Shown piece after piece: positions 1 to 9,617 of a DNA stretch of 18,694 bases. Location: contig JADGJL010000538.1 in assembly GCA_027600665.1 (NCBI GenBank), positions 1 through 18,694 on the forward strand, given 5' to 3'. The DNA comes from Irineochytrium annulatum. Its lineage: Eukaryota > Chytridiomycota > Chytridiomycetes > Chytridiales > Chytridiaceae. The position numbers and the translations under genes were made by a program. The notes under the pieces are model-generated. The model ran no database searches, had not been told where the DNA came from, and worked only from the letters and a program-made list of their open reading frames with translations. Numbering within the stretch: the stretch's first letter is position 1; each line of letters starts with the position of its first letter.

Positions 1-1
1 G

Positions 2-85
2 GAGAATGTCTTGAGCGGGGTTTGGGGGCATGCGAAGGTGGTGAGTGTGGATGGACGCGGGGTTGGGGGAGGGGAAGTTGAGTAG
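2..85 (+). CDS. possible 3' end of a plus-strand gene (partial)
   Basis: Reading frame 2 is open from the window edge to a TAG at 83-85. It gives 27 residues, rich in Gly and Val and ending GGGEVE, with mostly G or C at third codon positions as in the other genes here. The stretch also has the G-rich bias seen at the 3' end of the gene ending at 13717. No family can be named from so short a tail, and the other two plus frames either stop early or look less natural. It would lie tail-to-tail with the permease gene ending at 845. This is a weak call based on frame and base composition only. Confidence 0.3.
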   Translation, partial: ENVLSGVWGHAKVVSVDGRGVGGGEVE

Positions 86-844
86 GGAATTTGAACGGAT
101 ATTGCGTTCCGTTAATCATGTCAATGTTCCTACTCTTTCCACCTTTTCAACTTTTAAGTTTTTTGTTTTTTTTGGCTTCCCTTTCTATTGCGAGCCTAAA
201 TTCGTCTTATGTATTCTTTCATGTTCTAGTAACTTTTGCTTGCCTAATAGACATGTTTAACTCTTCTTTTGCTAAGGTTCTCCAATGGCCATATGTTTTT
301 AGGCCAGTGGCTGATTTGGTTTGAATTCAATGACGAAGCGTTGTGGAGTCGCGGGGAGGGTGAACCCAACGCTTCGTACTTTTGTTGTTGTAAAGGGTTG
401 TGGAGCTGCGGTCAGAGGTTTGATCTCCGGCTCTTTGCGCAACTTTTCGCGTCTCAGTACTGTTATCATTCAAGCTGCTCACTCCAATAAACAAGCTTAC
501 GCAAGCATATGCTTGGCGCTGCATTTTGGAGATGTGGTCATCGACCATATGTACTTAACATTGAAGATCTGGCTTCTAAGCTTTTTCCTACTGCCCAGGA
601 TGTACATTTTCTCCCGGGCTGCCGTTAACTTCCGATAAACCTTTCTCGGTGATAAGATGTCCTATTTCTTTTGGATTTTCCTCGCTTTTATTGGTATCTC
701 TTCGGCCGCATATTTATCCTCCGTCCGCAGATTGTATAAATTACAAGTTCATGGTCGTGTTATTCTTTCACCAGTTTCGGAACCCTCGACTGTTGCTCCG
801 CCGTCACTACGAGCGGGAACAGAGGCGATACCACTCTCCGATGA
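86..844. other. intergenic region between convergent genes
   Basis: The 759 bases are T-rich (especially 120-260) and hold no convincing conserved gene. They contain a perfect 11-bp inverted repeat (333-343 with 367-377) and an imperfect direct repeat sharing GTTGTGGAG (342-350 and 398-406). One small open frame (657-848) is listed separately as a candidate. The hydrophobic open frames at 45-320 follow from T-richness and are not called. The region should hold the 3' UTR of the permease gene ending at 845. Confidence 0.5.
333..377. repeat. 11-bp perfect inverted repeat (hairpin)
   Basis: ACGAAGCGTTG (333-343) is followed 23 nt later by its exact reverse complement CAACGCTTCGT (367-377). The pairing does not extend inward (T344/C366) or outward. 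Between and after the arms, GTTGTGGAG recurs with flanking GC-rich sequence. It is not a tRNA, since D and T arms are missing. It could form an RNA hairpin in a 3' UTR or be chance. Confidence 0.5.
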
Positions 845-848
845 CTAA
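657..848 (+). CDS. candidate small single-pass membrane protein
   Basis: A 63-residue frame starts at an ATG with A at -3 and ends in TAA. Residues 4-23 are hydrophobic (MSYFFWIFLAFIGISSAAYL), followed by RRLYK and a polar tail ending PLSDD, which is the layout of a small anchored or secreted protein. It overlaps the last codon of the permease gene on the other strand by a few bases. Against it, codon use is not GC3-rich like the neighbours, and T-rich intergenic DNA yields hydrophobic frames by chance. No family is recognised. Transcript evidence would decide. Confidence 0.25.
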   Translation: MSYFFWIFLAFIGISSAAYLSSVRRLYKLQVHGRVILSPVSEPSTVAPPSLRAGTEAIPLSDD

Positions 849-3578
849 TCCTTATCACCGGCGCCATCGTCGATGTCGAGGGCTGTCGTTGGCACGGATA
901 TGTCTGAGGCCCAAAAACCATCGTTTGGGTGCACCTGGCGCCCGTCCGACTTGATGTTGTCGCGGATAAAGATCTCTATGGAAACACGCGGTTAATGCGA
1001 GGGGGGACAATAAACATATTGTACACTAACCTTCGTCCGTGAGCCTTAACCTTTTTCTTAGTATAAACAAAATGAGCAGTCCGACAGCGATCTTGACAAC
1101 GGCGAAAATTAACGGAAGCTTGTACTCGGCATGCGACAGCATTACGCCGATGTTAATAAGCGTGACCACGACGAAGACTGAGGCAAGAGGACAGGTTAGT
1201 ACCCGGTAAAAATTCCTGGGAAACGGAAAAATTATACATATAGCCGCTTGAATCCCCACTGGGCTCTTCCTCGGCCACCTCAACCCTTTACACCTGAGCC
1301 TCAGCCACAAGTACGCGAGCCCCGTTACAAGGTACCCAAAGCAGACGAAGACGCCCGCGCTCTGCACCATCGTGCCTGTGATATCGATGTCGACGCCGCC
1401 GACCTCAAGCTTGAAAACGATGGCAAGATAGTTAATCAAGCACTGGCCGGTCACGAGGAGGAAGCCAGAGATGCACGCTACCCAGGGGAAGGGCTGCGAT
1501 GAGCTCTTGAGAGGGAGTGCGGTGGTCTTGGAAAGGATGGCTGGGAGGTAGCCGGTGCGGGAGAACATGTAGCAGAGGCGCGTATAGGAGAAGGCGCAGG
1601 CGAGGGAGGATGTTATGCACTTATTGCCGGGAAAGTTAGAAGGATGAGCGCGGAAGGTGACTGGATCTGGGAACCAACCGGCATGTACTCGGCAACGACT
1701 GCCACCCAGGTGAAAACGGGCCCGTTCACGTCGACCCCCAGCTGTGTCGCGAGCGGCAGAAGATCCCCGTTATAGTTGAGCGTCAGGAAATTCTGCCACA
1801 CCCCGGGCGGCAGCCCGACCAGCAATAGCGCATAGCCCCAGTACTGCACCGCATACGTGATCGCAACGAGAGCGATCGCGCGCGGGCCGTCGCGGAGGTA
1901 GTTGGCGGACTCCTCGGCGAGCATCGGGATCGTCTCGAGGCCGGCGTAGTCGAACAAGTGATACGGCATGGCGAATAGGATGCCTGCGCGGACAGATGAG
2001 ATAGTTAGGCCACAATAGACATGAAGGACGTGGGAAAGTGGTACCGGAGTATCCGACAGGGAAAAGGGCGTATGTGAGAGAAAAGGGCGTTGCCGTGGCG
2101 TTTTGCCAATGGCCCGGACTGATATCGCGCAGGTTATAAGGTGGGCCCGTCACGGTTGCCGCGGGGTTTATCGACGCGGCCGTGATCGTCGCGGTGACTG
2201 TCGACGTCGCAAAATTTACGAGGTGCGTCCGGTTGTACTCCAAGTTCGCCGCCAGTGCGAGCTCGTACGCCTCGCTGGGTATCCAGGTCTGGGGCAAAGT
2301 GCCATTGGGCGGGTTGTCGATGTCGCAGGTGCCGTACCACTTGAAGCAGTTCACATACAGGTTGACGATTGTGTTGTTGTAGACGTTTAACTGGCCGATG
2401 CCCGGAAGGAGGAGGGCCGGCATAGTCAGAGCCGAGATAATCGACAGGGTAATCAGCGTGCCAAAAAATGCTTTCGTCCCAGCCATTTGGAGAGCAAACA
2501 TAGGTATCGGGAGCAGTACCCACCTACGAGGAAAAAAGTAGGAGTCAGTTCGCAAAATTATTTCGTGTGTATCTACCAAAGGGGTTCTAAAGCCTCGTCC
2601 GCTCCATAAGTTGTGCAAGTGGAAGCAAGGTATGCGACACTAGCGGCGATGTTGATTGTGTATACAGCGGACTCGCACTGCCCGACAGCGTTGCCTAGTA
2701 CATCGTTAAGACTATGCATCTTGTTGTCGAAATTTCACCAACAAAAGGTCCAAACGCTGCGCGGGTATATGTTGATAACCCTCCTGTGAACGGAAGGAGA
2801 GTGGACAGGTCGGCGAGGATGACAGCGAAGCTTAGAAGCCACAACGTCATGATTGCCTTAAGATGCATTCGTAAATATTTTCGACATTCAAGAACTGAGA
2901 AATAAATGCGTACCAGGCTGATCCAAGAAGAACCCGGACCGTACCTAAAATGCGTTAGGACACGACTAGCGTTTATAATCTCAAAGAAGGTGCGTTTTAT
3001 TCTCTTACATAGCGAAAGTCTCCGACCAGTTGATGGTCGAGCCCGCCGCCTGAACGGCCCACCCCATGCTCCAAAGCGACACAAGGCCGAATTTGGCGTT
3101 TTTCAGCTTGCGATCATCCCAAACTATAGCAGGTATGTTATTGAATGAGATCATGGCCATATCACTCACATTTCTTGTCGGCGTCCGCATATTCCACTTT
3201 GGAGAAGTCCGCCATGACGCTGACCACCTTGCTGGCGCTCGTCCCCGCCACCGACAGCATCCCCGAATTTCCTCCCGACAGCCTCTTCCCCGTTACCAGC
3301 GGTTCCACGCTGCCGCCCGGCGACGCCGCGCTTCTCCGCGCGTCGGAACCCCTTCTGCTCTTTGCTGACCACACAGCGGAAGCAAACGACGACCTCCCGT
3401 CCGATGCCGCCGCGCCGTCGGGCCGCTGCCTAGTGGTCCCCGCCGCGGCCCGCGCGTCGTTGCCTGGCGATAACGCGCTCCCGCGGCTCCCCCGGCTCGT
3501 CCTGCTTGAGTACGGCCACTGCTCCGGCGTCGGCTGCAAGCCTCCACCGCCGAATTGAGGCGCCTCGGCCGGCGACAT
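845..3578 (-). CDS. amino acid permease, APC superfamily, copy 1
   Basis: Ten exons: 3578-3170, 3123-3009, 2944-2914, 2856-2739, 2694-2577, 2523-2045, 1983-1679, 1619-1238, 1177-1031, 975-845. They encode 744 residues. The N-terminal ~145 residues are a Ser/Arg-rich cytoplasmic tail with kinase-like sites (RRGS, RRSAAS, KRLS). Twelve helices follow, with APC hallmarks: LPFTGGLSTYTRAAFGPFVG after helix 2 and FDYAGLETIPMLAEE in helix 6, as in ethanolamine and amino acid permeases. The substrate cannot be read. Residues ~305-412, between helices 5 and 6, form an extra exofacial domain with sequons NNT, NGT, NRT, NAT and a close cysteine pair (NCFKWYGTCD). Exon 3 is only 31 nt. One intron (1178-1237) carries a textbook TACTAAC branch site. 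The start follows the paralogue downstream of it in transcription order at 6740. The helix 8 intron uses an unusual GTTGGT donor, shared with the paralogue. Plasma membrane location is inferred. Confidence 0.85.
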
Positions 3579-3662
3579 GGCCTTCGCGATATTGTCGGTT
3601 TGGGTTTGGTGTCGGCAACGCGTCGAAGCGAAGCCGGATTTACGAGCAATGATGATCCCCTC

Positions 3663-3683
3663 TGACTCAACGATGATCTACCT
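3663..3683 (-). promoter_or_regulatory. TGACTCA plus TGATCTACCT element upstream of permease copy 1
   Basis: TGACTCA at 3663-3669 is a perfect AP-1/Gcn4-type bZIP site. Five bases after the TGACTC core ends (counting in plus orientation) comes TGATCTACCT (3674-3683). The same pair, with a one-base degenerate first site and a one-base longer gap, stands before the paralogue. It lies about 85-105 bp before the start codon. Gcn4 control of amino acid transporters is established in yeasts; its action here is inference. Confidence 0.45.
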
Positions 3684-3847
3684 GGACGCGATCCGTGACC
3701 ATTCCGGATGCGGTGAGCAGCGAAGTTTCAATCATCTTTATGTATAAATGCAGCAGCAAGTTGTTCGCCAAGACGAAAACGAAAATATCTTGAATTACGG
3801 TCACATGCAACTGATATTGCGTTGACTTCCAAGTGACTGCTCCACTA

Positions 3848-6740
3848 TTATGAAAGATGAACTCCAACAGCGGTCTGCAGTGACAGATCATTTTCATTCG
3901 CAATGTCTATGTCGACCGCTATCGTCGGAACGGACATGTCCGAGGCCCAGAAGCCATTGTCAGGGTGCACCTTGCGGCCGTCTGACTTGATGTTGTCGCG
4001 TATAAAGATCTCTTTTAGAACAAGCACACACAATTAGTACAAGCTGCAAACTTGCAGTAAAACACATGTGAGTTCCTAACGAACCCTCCTCCGTCAGCCT
4101 CAGCTTTTTCCGTAGCACGAACAGGATCAGCAGCCCAACAGCGATCTTGATGACGGCGAAAATCAGCGAGACTCTATACTCATCCTGTGAGAGCATCACG
4201 GCAAGATTTATGATCGTGACGACGACAAAGTCTAAAAGGCAGAAAACGTGAATTAATTTAGCCAATTGAGCATGTAAGAGATTTTGCGAAATTTACGTAC
4301 ATATAGCGGCTGACACGCCAATGGGACTCTTCCTCGGCCACCTTAGCCCGCGATGTTTGAGCCTCAGCCACAGATACGCGAGCCCCGTAACGAGGTACCC
4401 GAAACATACGAAGACGTCCGCGCTTTCCATTAAAGCGTTGGATAAATTGAGGTCAGTGCCAGCGATGTGTAGTCCAACGAGACTGGCTACATAGTTAACT
4501 AAGCACTGTCCTGTAACGAGGAGATATCCCGAGATGCATGCCACCCAAGGGAAGGGCTTCGCTCTGGAGTTGAAAGGAACAATTGTTTTTGACAACGCGG
4601 AGGGGAGGTATCCCGTGCGGGAGAACATGTAACAGAGTCGGGTATACGAGAACGCGCACGCAAGGGACGAGGTGATGCACTTTGTGTTCCGCAAGATTAG
4701 AAAACGAGCCCGGTTGCTGAAGTCAACTAAAGAAAACCAACCGGGATGAATTCCGCTGTCAACCCCAGCCCGGTGAAGAGGGGCCCATCTATATCGACCC
4801 CAAGTAGAGTCGCAAGAGGCAGAAGGTCGCCATTTTGATTGAACGTCATCAGATTTTGCCACAGCCCGGGGGGTAAGCCCACCAAGATGAGCACATAGCC
4901 CCAATACTGAACTATATAAGTGATTGCCACAAGTCCGATCGCGCGGGGGCCATCGCGCATATAGTCAGCGGACTCCTGTTGCAAAAGGTACGAGTTAGGC
5001 AACGCTAGTGACAAATTGGAATCGAAGTCACCACCGGACGCCAGCTCAAGGAACATACAAACGCACCTCAGCAAGCATTGGGATTGTTTCGAGACCGGCG
5101 TAGTCGAAGAGGTGGGTGGGCATGGCGTATAAGATACCTAAAAATGACTCATTAGGGTAGTCGGGGACGTGGTGTGTCAAGACTAATACCCGAGTAGCCG
5201 ACGGGAAACAGAGCATATGAAAGCGAGAAAGGTGCAACCGAGACGTTCTGCCAGTGACCCGCGTCAATTTCACTGAGGTTGTAAGGCGGGCCCGTAGCGC
5301 CAAGCGCGCTCGACATTGTCGGAGACGCCGTGAGGATCACACTAAGCGACGTTTTCGACGAATTCATTGTATGTGTCCAGTTGTATTCCAAGTTTGCCGC
5401 CAAGGCACTTTCATACTCCACGTTGGGCACCCACGTTTTGGGGGGGGCATCAAATGAATTGTTGGAGAAAAGGTCGCAGGAGCCGTACCACTCGAAGCAG
5501 TTGGAGTAAAGATTCCGAATTGTGTTGTTATAAGGATCATACTGGCCGATCTCTGGTAGGACGAGAGCCGGCATAGCTAGGGCCGTAATAATCGACAGGG
5601 TAATCAGTGTCCCGAAAAAGGCCTTAGTTCCCGCCATTTGAAGCGCGAAGAGGGGGATTGGAATTAGTATAATCCTGGAAAAGACGTGAGGTTCTTAAGC
5701 GAGTAAATCTACATTGGTAACCACGTACCATAGCGGTGACAAAGACTCTGGCGCCCCGTAAGTGGTGCAAGTCGAGGCAAGGGCTGTGACAGCTGTGGCA
5801 ATGTTGACCGTGTATACTGTAGACTCGCATTGCCCTACAACGTTACCTAATTTACCGTTAGGACCTTATATCAAGCGGGCGAACCTCACCAACATATGCG
5901 CCGAAAGCAGCACGGGTATACGTCGACAGTCCCCCTGTAAATGGAAGGAGAGTAGACAGGTCGGCGAGAATAACAGCGAAGCTAAGAAGCCAGAGCGTCA
6001 TGATCGCCTGGGAAGGGCAGGATAATGAATGATAACGCTTAACAACAGCAGAAGTGAGGGGAGGCGTACCAAGCTAATCCACGTAGAGCCCGGACCGTAC
6101 CTTCATGTATTACGACAACGTATCAGCACACAGTTGTTGGGTAAGAGTATTTTCTTCTTACGCGGTAAAGGGGAAGTTCCAATTGACAGTCGAACCCGCC
6201 GCCTGAACGGCCCACCCCATGCTCCAAAGCGACAGAAGGCCGAATTTGGCGTTTTTCAGCTTGCGATCGTCCCAAACTATCATACAAAAGGAGGCAAGTT
6301 AATCATACGGACCAGGCCATTCACCCACATTTTTTGTCGGCGTCTCCATACTCCACTTTGGAGAAGTCTCCCACAACGCTCACCACCTTGCTCACGCTTG
6401 TCGCTGCCACCGACAGCATGCCCGAGCTCCCGCCAGACAGCCTCTTCCCGGTAACCAGCGGCACCACACTGTTCCCGGGCGACACGCCCCCGACCGGTGC
6501 GTCCGAGGCCCGTCTGGTTCCCGTCGACGACGCTGCTGAGGCAAACGACGGCCGCCCACCGTTTGTCGTCTCGAACCTCGTCCGCACCGCTGCGACCGCG
6601 TCGTTGGTATACAGGGAAGGCGACAGGGAGTTCCCGCGGCTCCCGCGGCTCCTCGTGCTCGTGTATTCGGTCCGCGGCTGCAAGCTCCCGCGTCCGGACG
6701 ACAACCCTCCAAGCGGCGACCTGGTACCCTGTGCGTGCAT
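3848..6740 (-). CDS. amino acid permease, APC superfamily, copy 2
   Basis: Eleven exons: 6740-6329, 6276-6162, 6100-6070, 6007-5890, 5846-5729, 5674-5190, 5137-5067, 4975-4742, 4679-4301, 4231-4085, 4011-3848. They encode 757 residues. The architecture matches copy 1: Ser/Arg-rich N-terminal tail with conserved KRLSGG, 12 helices, FDYAGLETIPMLAE in helix 6, and a short C-terminal tail containing IFIRDNIKSDGR. The extra loop between helices 5 and 6 (residues ~306-417) has six sequons (NNT, NNS, NWT, NSS, NLS, NVS) and the cysteine pair NCFEWYGSCD. Nine introns match copy 1 in position and phase. A tenth (4976-5066, 91 nt, the longest intron here) splits the AEE motif after helix 6 and is absent in copy 1. 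The frame stays open upstream to an ATG at 6887; the ATG at 6740 is preferred because it aligns with copy 1 and has A at -3. Substrate unknown. Confidence 0.85.
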
Positions 6741-7299
6741 CTTCCTCAGATAGTGTCGATTTCGTTCGATTGCAGATTTACCACTCGTCGTTTGTGACTC
6801 TGGGTGTGATCTACCTAAAGGGCATCCTGGGACGATCGGAACGTCCCGGCCGCGGTAATCTCCCATCACGTACAAGAATGTAATCACCGGAAATCATTGA
6901 CTAAGTAGGAAATTAAATACGTGTTGATCACGATTGATTCCAATGCTCACAGCACTTGATGGATCTGCAAATTCAAGAAACGCATTGCCGATGGCTGTTG
7001 GTCTGGCTGGAAGTCTGGGACGGTATAACGCTCCCACCAATACCTAACATCATTATAAATTTGTCGCTCTTGCTGTTATCCTGCTTCCTTGTAAACGCCA
7101 ACCTTTTTCTGCCACTAGGCGATCAAGCTACAACACGGCACTGGGGGGATGCTGGCGGCCCGAGCGTGGGCTTCCGGCCGCGTCCTTAAAGATCTGCGAG
7201 TGGAAATCTTTGAGATTTACGCGGGAAGGAACAGCGACAGCGCTCAGACCGGCGGCCCTCACCCACCTCGCCCCTCGACAACCGCTTTGTGATCTCCTC
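6741..7299. other. divergent promoter region, permease copy 2 and membrane gene
   Basis: This 559-bp gap separates two genes that start in opposite directions. Near the permease it holds the TGACTC/TGATCTACCT element. Further right is an AT-rich patch with CATTATAAATTTG (about 7050-7062), a possible TATA element, preceded by ACCAAT at about 7036. No conserved gene is seen; the frame at 6956-7189 shows no family features. Confidence 0.45.
6795..6816 (-). promoter_or_regulatory. TGACTC plus TGATCTACCT element upstream of permease copy 2
   Basis: TGACTC (6795-6800) is followed by six bases and TGATCTACCT (6807-6816), 55-76 bp before the chosen start at 6740. The 10-base block is identical to the one before copy 1, although surrounding DNA has diverged. 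The bZIP site is one base short of the consensus (TGACTCT). It could lie in the 5' UTR. If translation began at 6887 it would instead be coding, which weakens the regulatory reading. Confidence 0.4.
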
Positions 7300-9617
7300 A
7301 TGGTGGCCATCACCACCCCGTCCCCACCCAGCGGCCGCGGCTTCCTCCGCCACGCGGCCCGTTACGCCCGCTTCCTCCTTATCTGGTGCACAATCCACTG
7401 CGCCGTCTACGGCGTCCTCCTCCTTCTCCTCCGCCTCCTCTACCAGCTTACCTGCCTCGGCGTCGATGACCTCGGCGCCACGCGCCCCTACGCGGACGAT
7501 GCGGTCGTTTTCGGCTTCCTCGTCGTTGTGCTCTCGCGTGTGGCGCTGGCGATGCTGTTTGCTCGGAATCGCGTGCTCGTGAACCCGACGTTCGACTACC
7601 TGGTCGCGATGGGCCTGTGCCTGGCGGTGGACGCGGTGCTGTGGGTGGCGGTGGGCACCGTAGGAGTTATGGAGTATGTTTGGGCCGTGAGCCTGCCCGT
7701 AAACCTCGTGACAATGTTCTCACTGGCCTACGTGACGACGTGGAAGAGGGGGGAACCGTTTGCGACGAACCTGAGGGCGTTGGCGTTTAGCCACTTTCTT
7801 TATGTCTTTCTTATTTACATGGATATGTGAGTTGCTTTGCCTTGTTACGACGCTGTCGACTGCTTAAACAAAACAGGACCGTTATGCTCACGTTCTTCGT
7901 TGTCGTCAATCAGAGGTATATTTGTACCACTGGTTAACCGTGACTCACTGGGACGGTTTGCAGATATTACCTATTTCCCCCCACGCAGTTGGACCTGAAC
8001 ACCTTTCTGACGACGTCTTTTACGGGCGTCGTTATTCCGATTGTGAAATACATGTCACTGTACCTTTACCGACTTTTGTTTAAAATAGGTATGTTTTCCA
8101 TTGAAATTTTTCCTGGTCTTACTACTTCTAGACTTCAATGAGGTCGTCACGTCGCGGAAGTACGAAACTATTTTACACAAGCGACAGGTGAGTTAGCCGG
8201 CCTGTGTTTCAGTCATTGCATAACGCGTCTTTTAATTCTCGCTCTTCCAGTTTTTAAACAAATCCAGGTGAGTATCCCTCAGCACATTCTGCATCAAATT
8301 TCATGTCATCAGCTAACAGAAGATTCGAGCACTTTTATGATATGGGGACTCCTCGAAAACCTTCTTGAGATGCGCGCACCGTCCTTAGGAGCGTACTACT
8401 CCTCCGCTCTAAGCGGCATCTTCATCATGGGGGTCCAGCGCCTGTTGACGGCGCGGTATTATTACCTCACAGTCATCCGACCAAGAACCGTCGCACCTGC
8501 TTTCGAGCCCAAGGCGGAGCCGAAGGACGATGGCGGATCCAAAGGTTTGTAATATGTTTAACTGAGGGATCTCGAGGCATTTTACTTATAGCTTACTCCT
8601 CCTCCTCATAAATCAGACGACGTAACGCTTTCAATCGACGAAAACACCTCTCGCGCGACCCCGACCACACCCGAGCAAGGTTTTAACCCCGTGAAGATTA
8701 TCAAGATACAACCTATCTTCCAGGTCAACGACAACGACTCCTTCACGCGGTCGATTGAAAGGCTCGAGACCCGGACCCACCGCGGCACACCTGCAACGTC
8801 GTCGATGGCCGTCATGCGGTCGACGGCGCATACAAATCAAAGCTCCTTTTATGCGTCGCGCGGCGGCGGCGGGACGAGCTCGTGGCTGCCGTCCTCCGCG
8901 CGGGTGCACGTGGACACGGATAGGGAGGTTGAAGGATCCGGGAGTTTTGTTTCGGGGAGTGGGGTCAGCGAGAGCAGCAGCGGGGTACTTCTTGAGGTCG
9001 GTGGCGACGAGGCGGCGGACGCGCTGAGGGACCCGATGACGACGAAGGCAAACACGTATAAGTTTGCGGGCGTGGCGGTTGGGAACCCCGGTGACCTGTT
9101 CCCCGACGAACGCGCCGAGACACCCTCCGCTACAAGGGGTCAAGTGAATTCCTCGGATGAGCCCGATCGGCCGGAGGCGCTAGTGGAACCCTTCGTCCCG
9201 CTCGACACCTTGACATGGAACTATAGCCTCCAACTGATCGTGACGGCCGCCGAGCTCGCGTCCCGTGTCATGGCCTTTACGATCATTCTTGCGCTGACGT
9301 CCCTCCCCCCTTTTGCGACCTGGTCCGGCAAGTACTACACCGTGCAGTGGCAGGACCTCCTCATCCGGTTCGTGACGATGCTGCCTGTGGACGTGATGTT
9401 CAGCTTCGGCATGATGCGATTCGAGGCGTGGGCACTGGGCGTGAAATGGGAAAAGGCAGTCGACGTGGTCGTTGAAGCGAGTCTGGCGGATGTATGGTCG
9501 TTGTGGTGTAACTTAACCATCGCCGTGGGCGCGATTGGGTATGTCATGATGGCGGACACGGGAATGTTTTTGGGGAACGATGGGTATTTAGTAGGGCGGA
9601 AGCCTTACTCGTGGTGA
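7300..9617 (+). CDS. uncharacterised ~10-helix membrane protein, paralogue A
   Basis: Seven exons: 7300-7826, 7877-7915, 7964-8088, 8132-8187, 8251-8267, 8330-8544, 8617-9617. They encode 659 residues. About seven hydrophobic segments fill residues ~20-307 and three more fill ~517-659. Between them is a 209-residue hydrophilic, Ser/Thr/Glu-rich linker. The C-terminal block opens with EPFVPLD and contains MRFEAWALGV and MADTG. I do not recognise the family. It is clearly paralogous to the gene at 11764: shared motifs are SFTGVVIP near helix 6, ENLL before helix 7, FVPLD, RFE-WA-GV and the LVGRK end. Exon 5 is a 17-nt micro-exon; including it gives FLNKSSTFMIW, which aligns without a gap to the paralogue, while other acceptors break the frame. 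The start was chosen as the first ATG before helix 1; its -3 base is C, so the context is weak. A transporter or receptor role is possible but unsupported. Confidence 0.78.

Noticed and set aside
91..324. Hydrophobic plus-strand frame resembling a membrane peptide
   Set aside because: The DNA is simply T-rich, giving Phe, Leu and Ser runs in more than one frame.
333..406. tRNA-like structure
   Set aside because: Only one long stem can be formed; no D-arm, anticodon arm or GTTCRA T-loop is present.
6334..6753. Long plus-strand open frame over permease copy 2 exon 1
   Set aside because: It is the antisense shadow of the GC-rich Ser/Arg/Gly coding exon; copy 1 shows the same artefact at 3145-3558.
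6741..6887. N-terminal extension of permease copy 2 from an upstream in-frame ATG at 6887
   Set aside because: The extension has no counterpart in copy 1, and it would cover the conserved TGATCTACCT block. The ATG at 6740 aligns with copy 1 and has a better context.
8631..9143. 170-codon minus-strand frame inside membrane gene A
   Set aside because: Arg/Pro-rich shadow of the linker exon. The sense strand has paralogue support on both sides.
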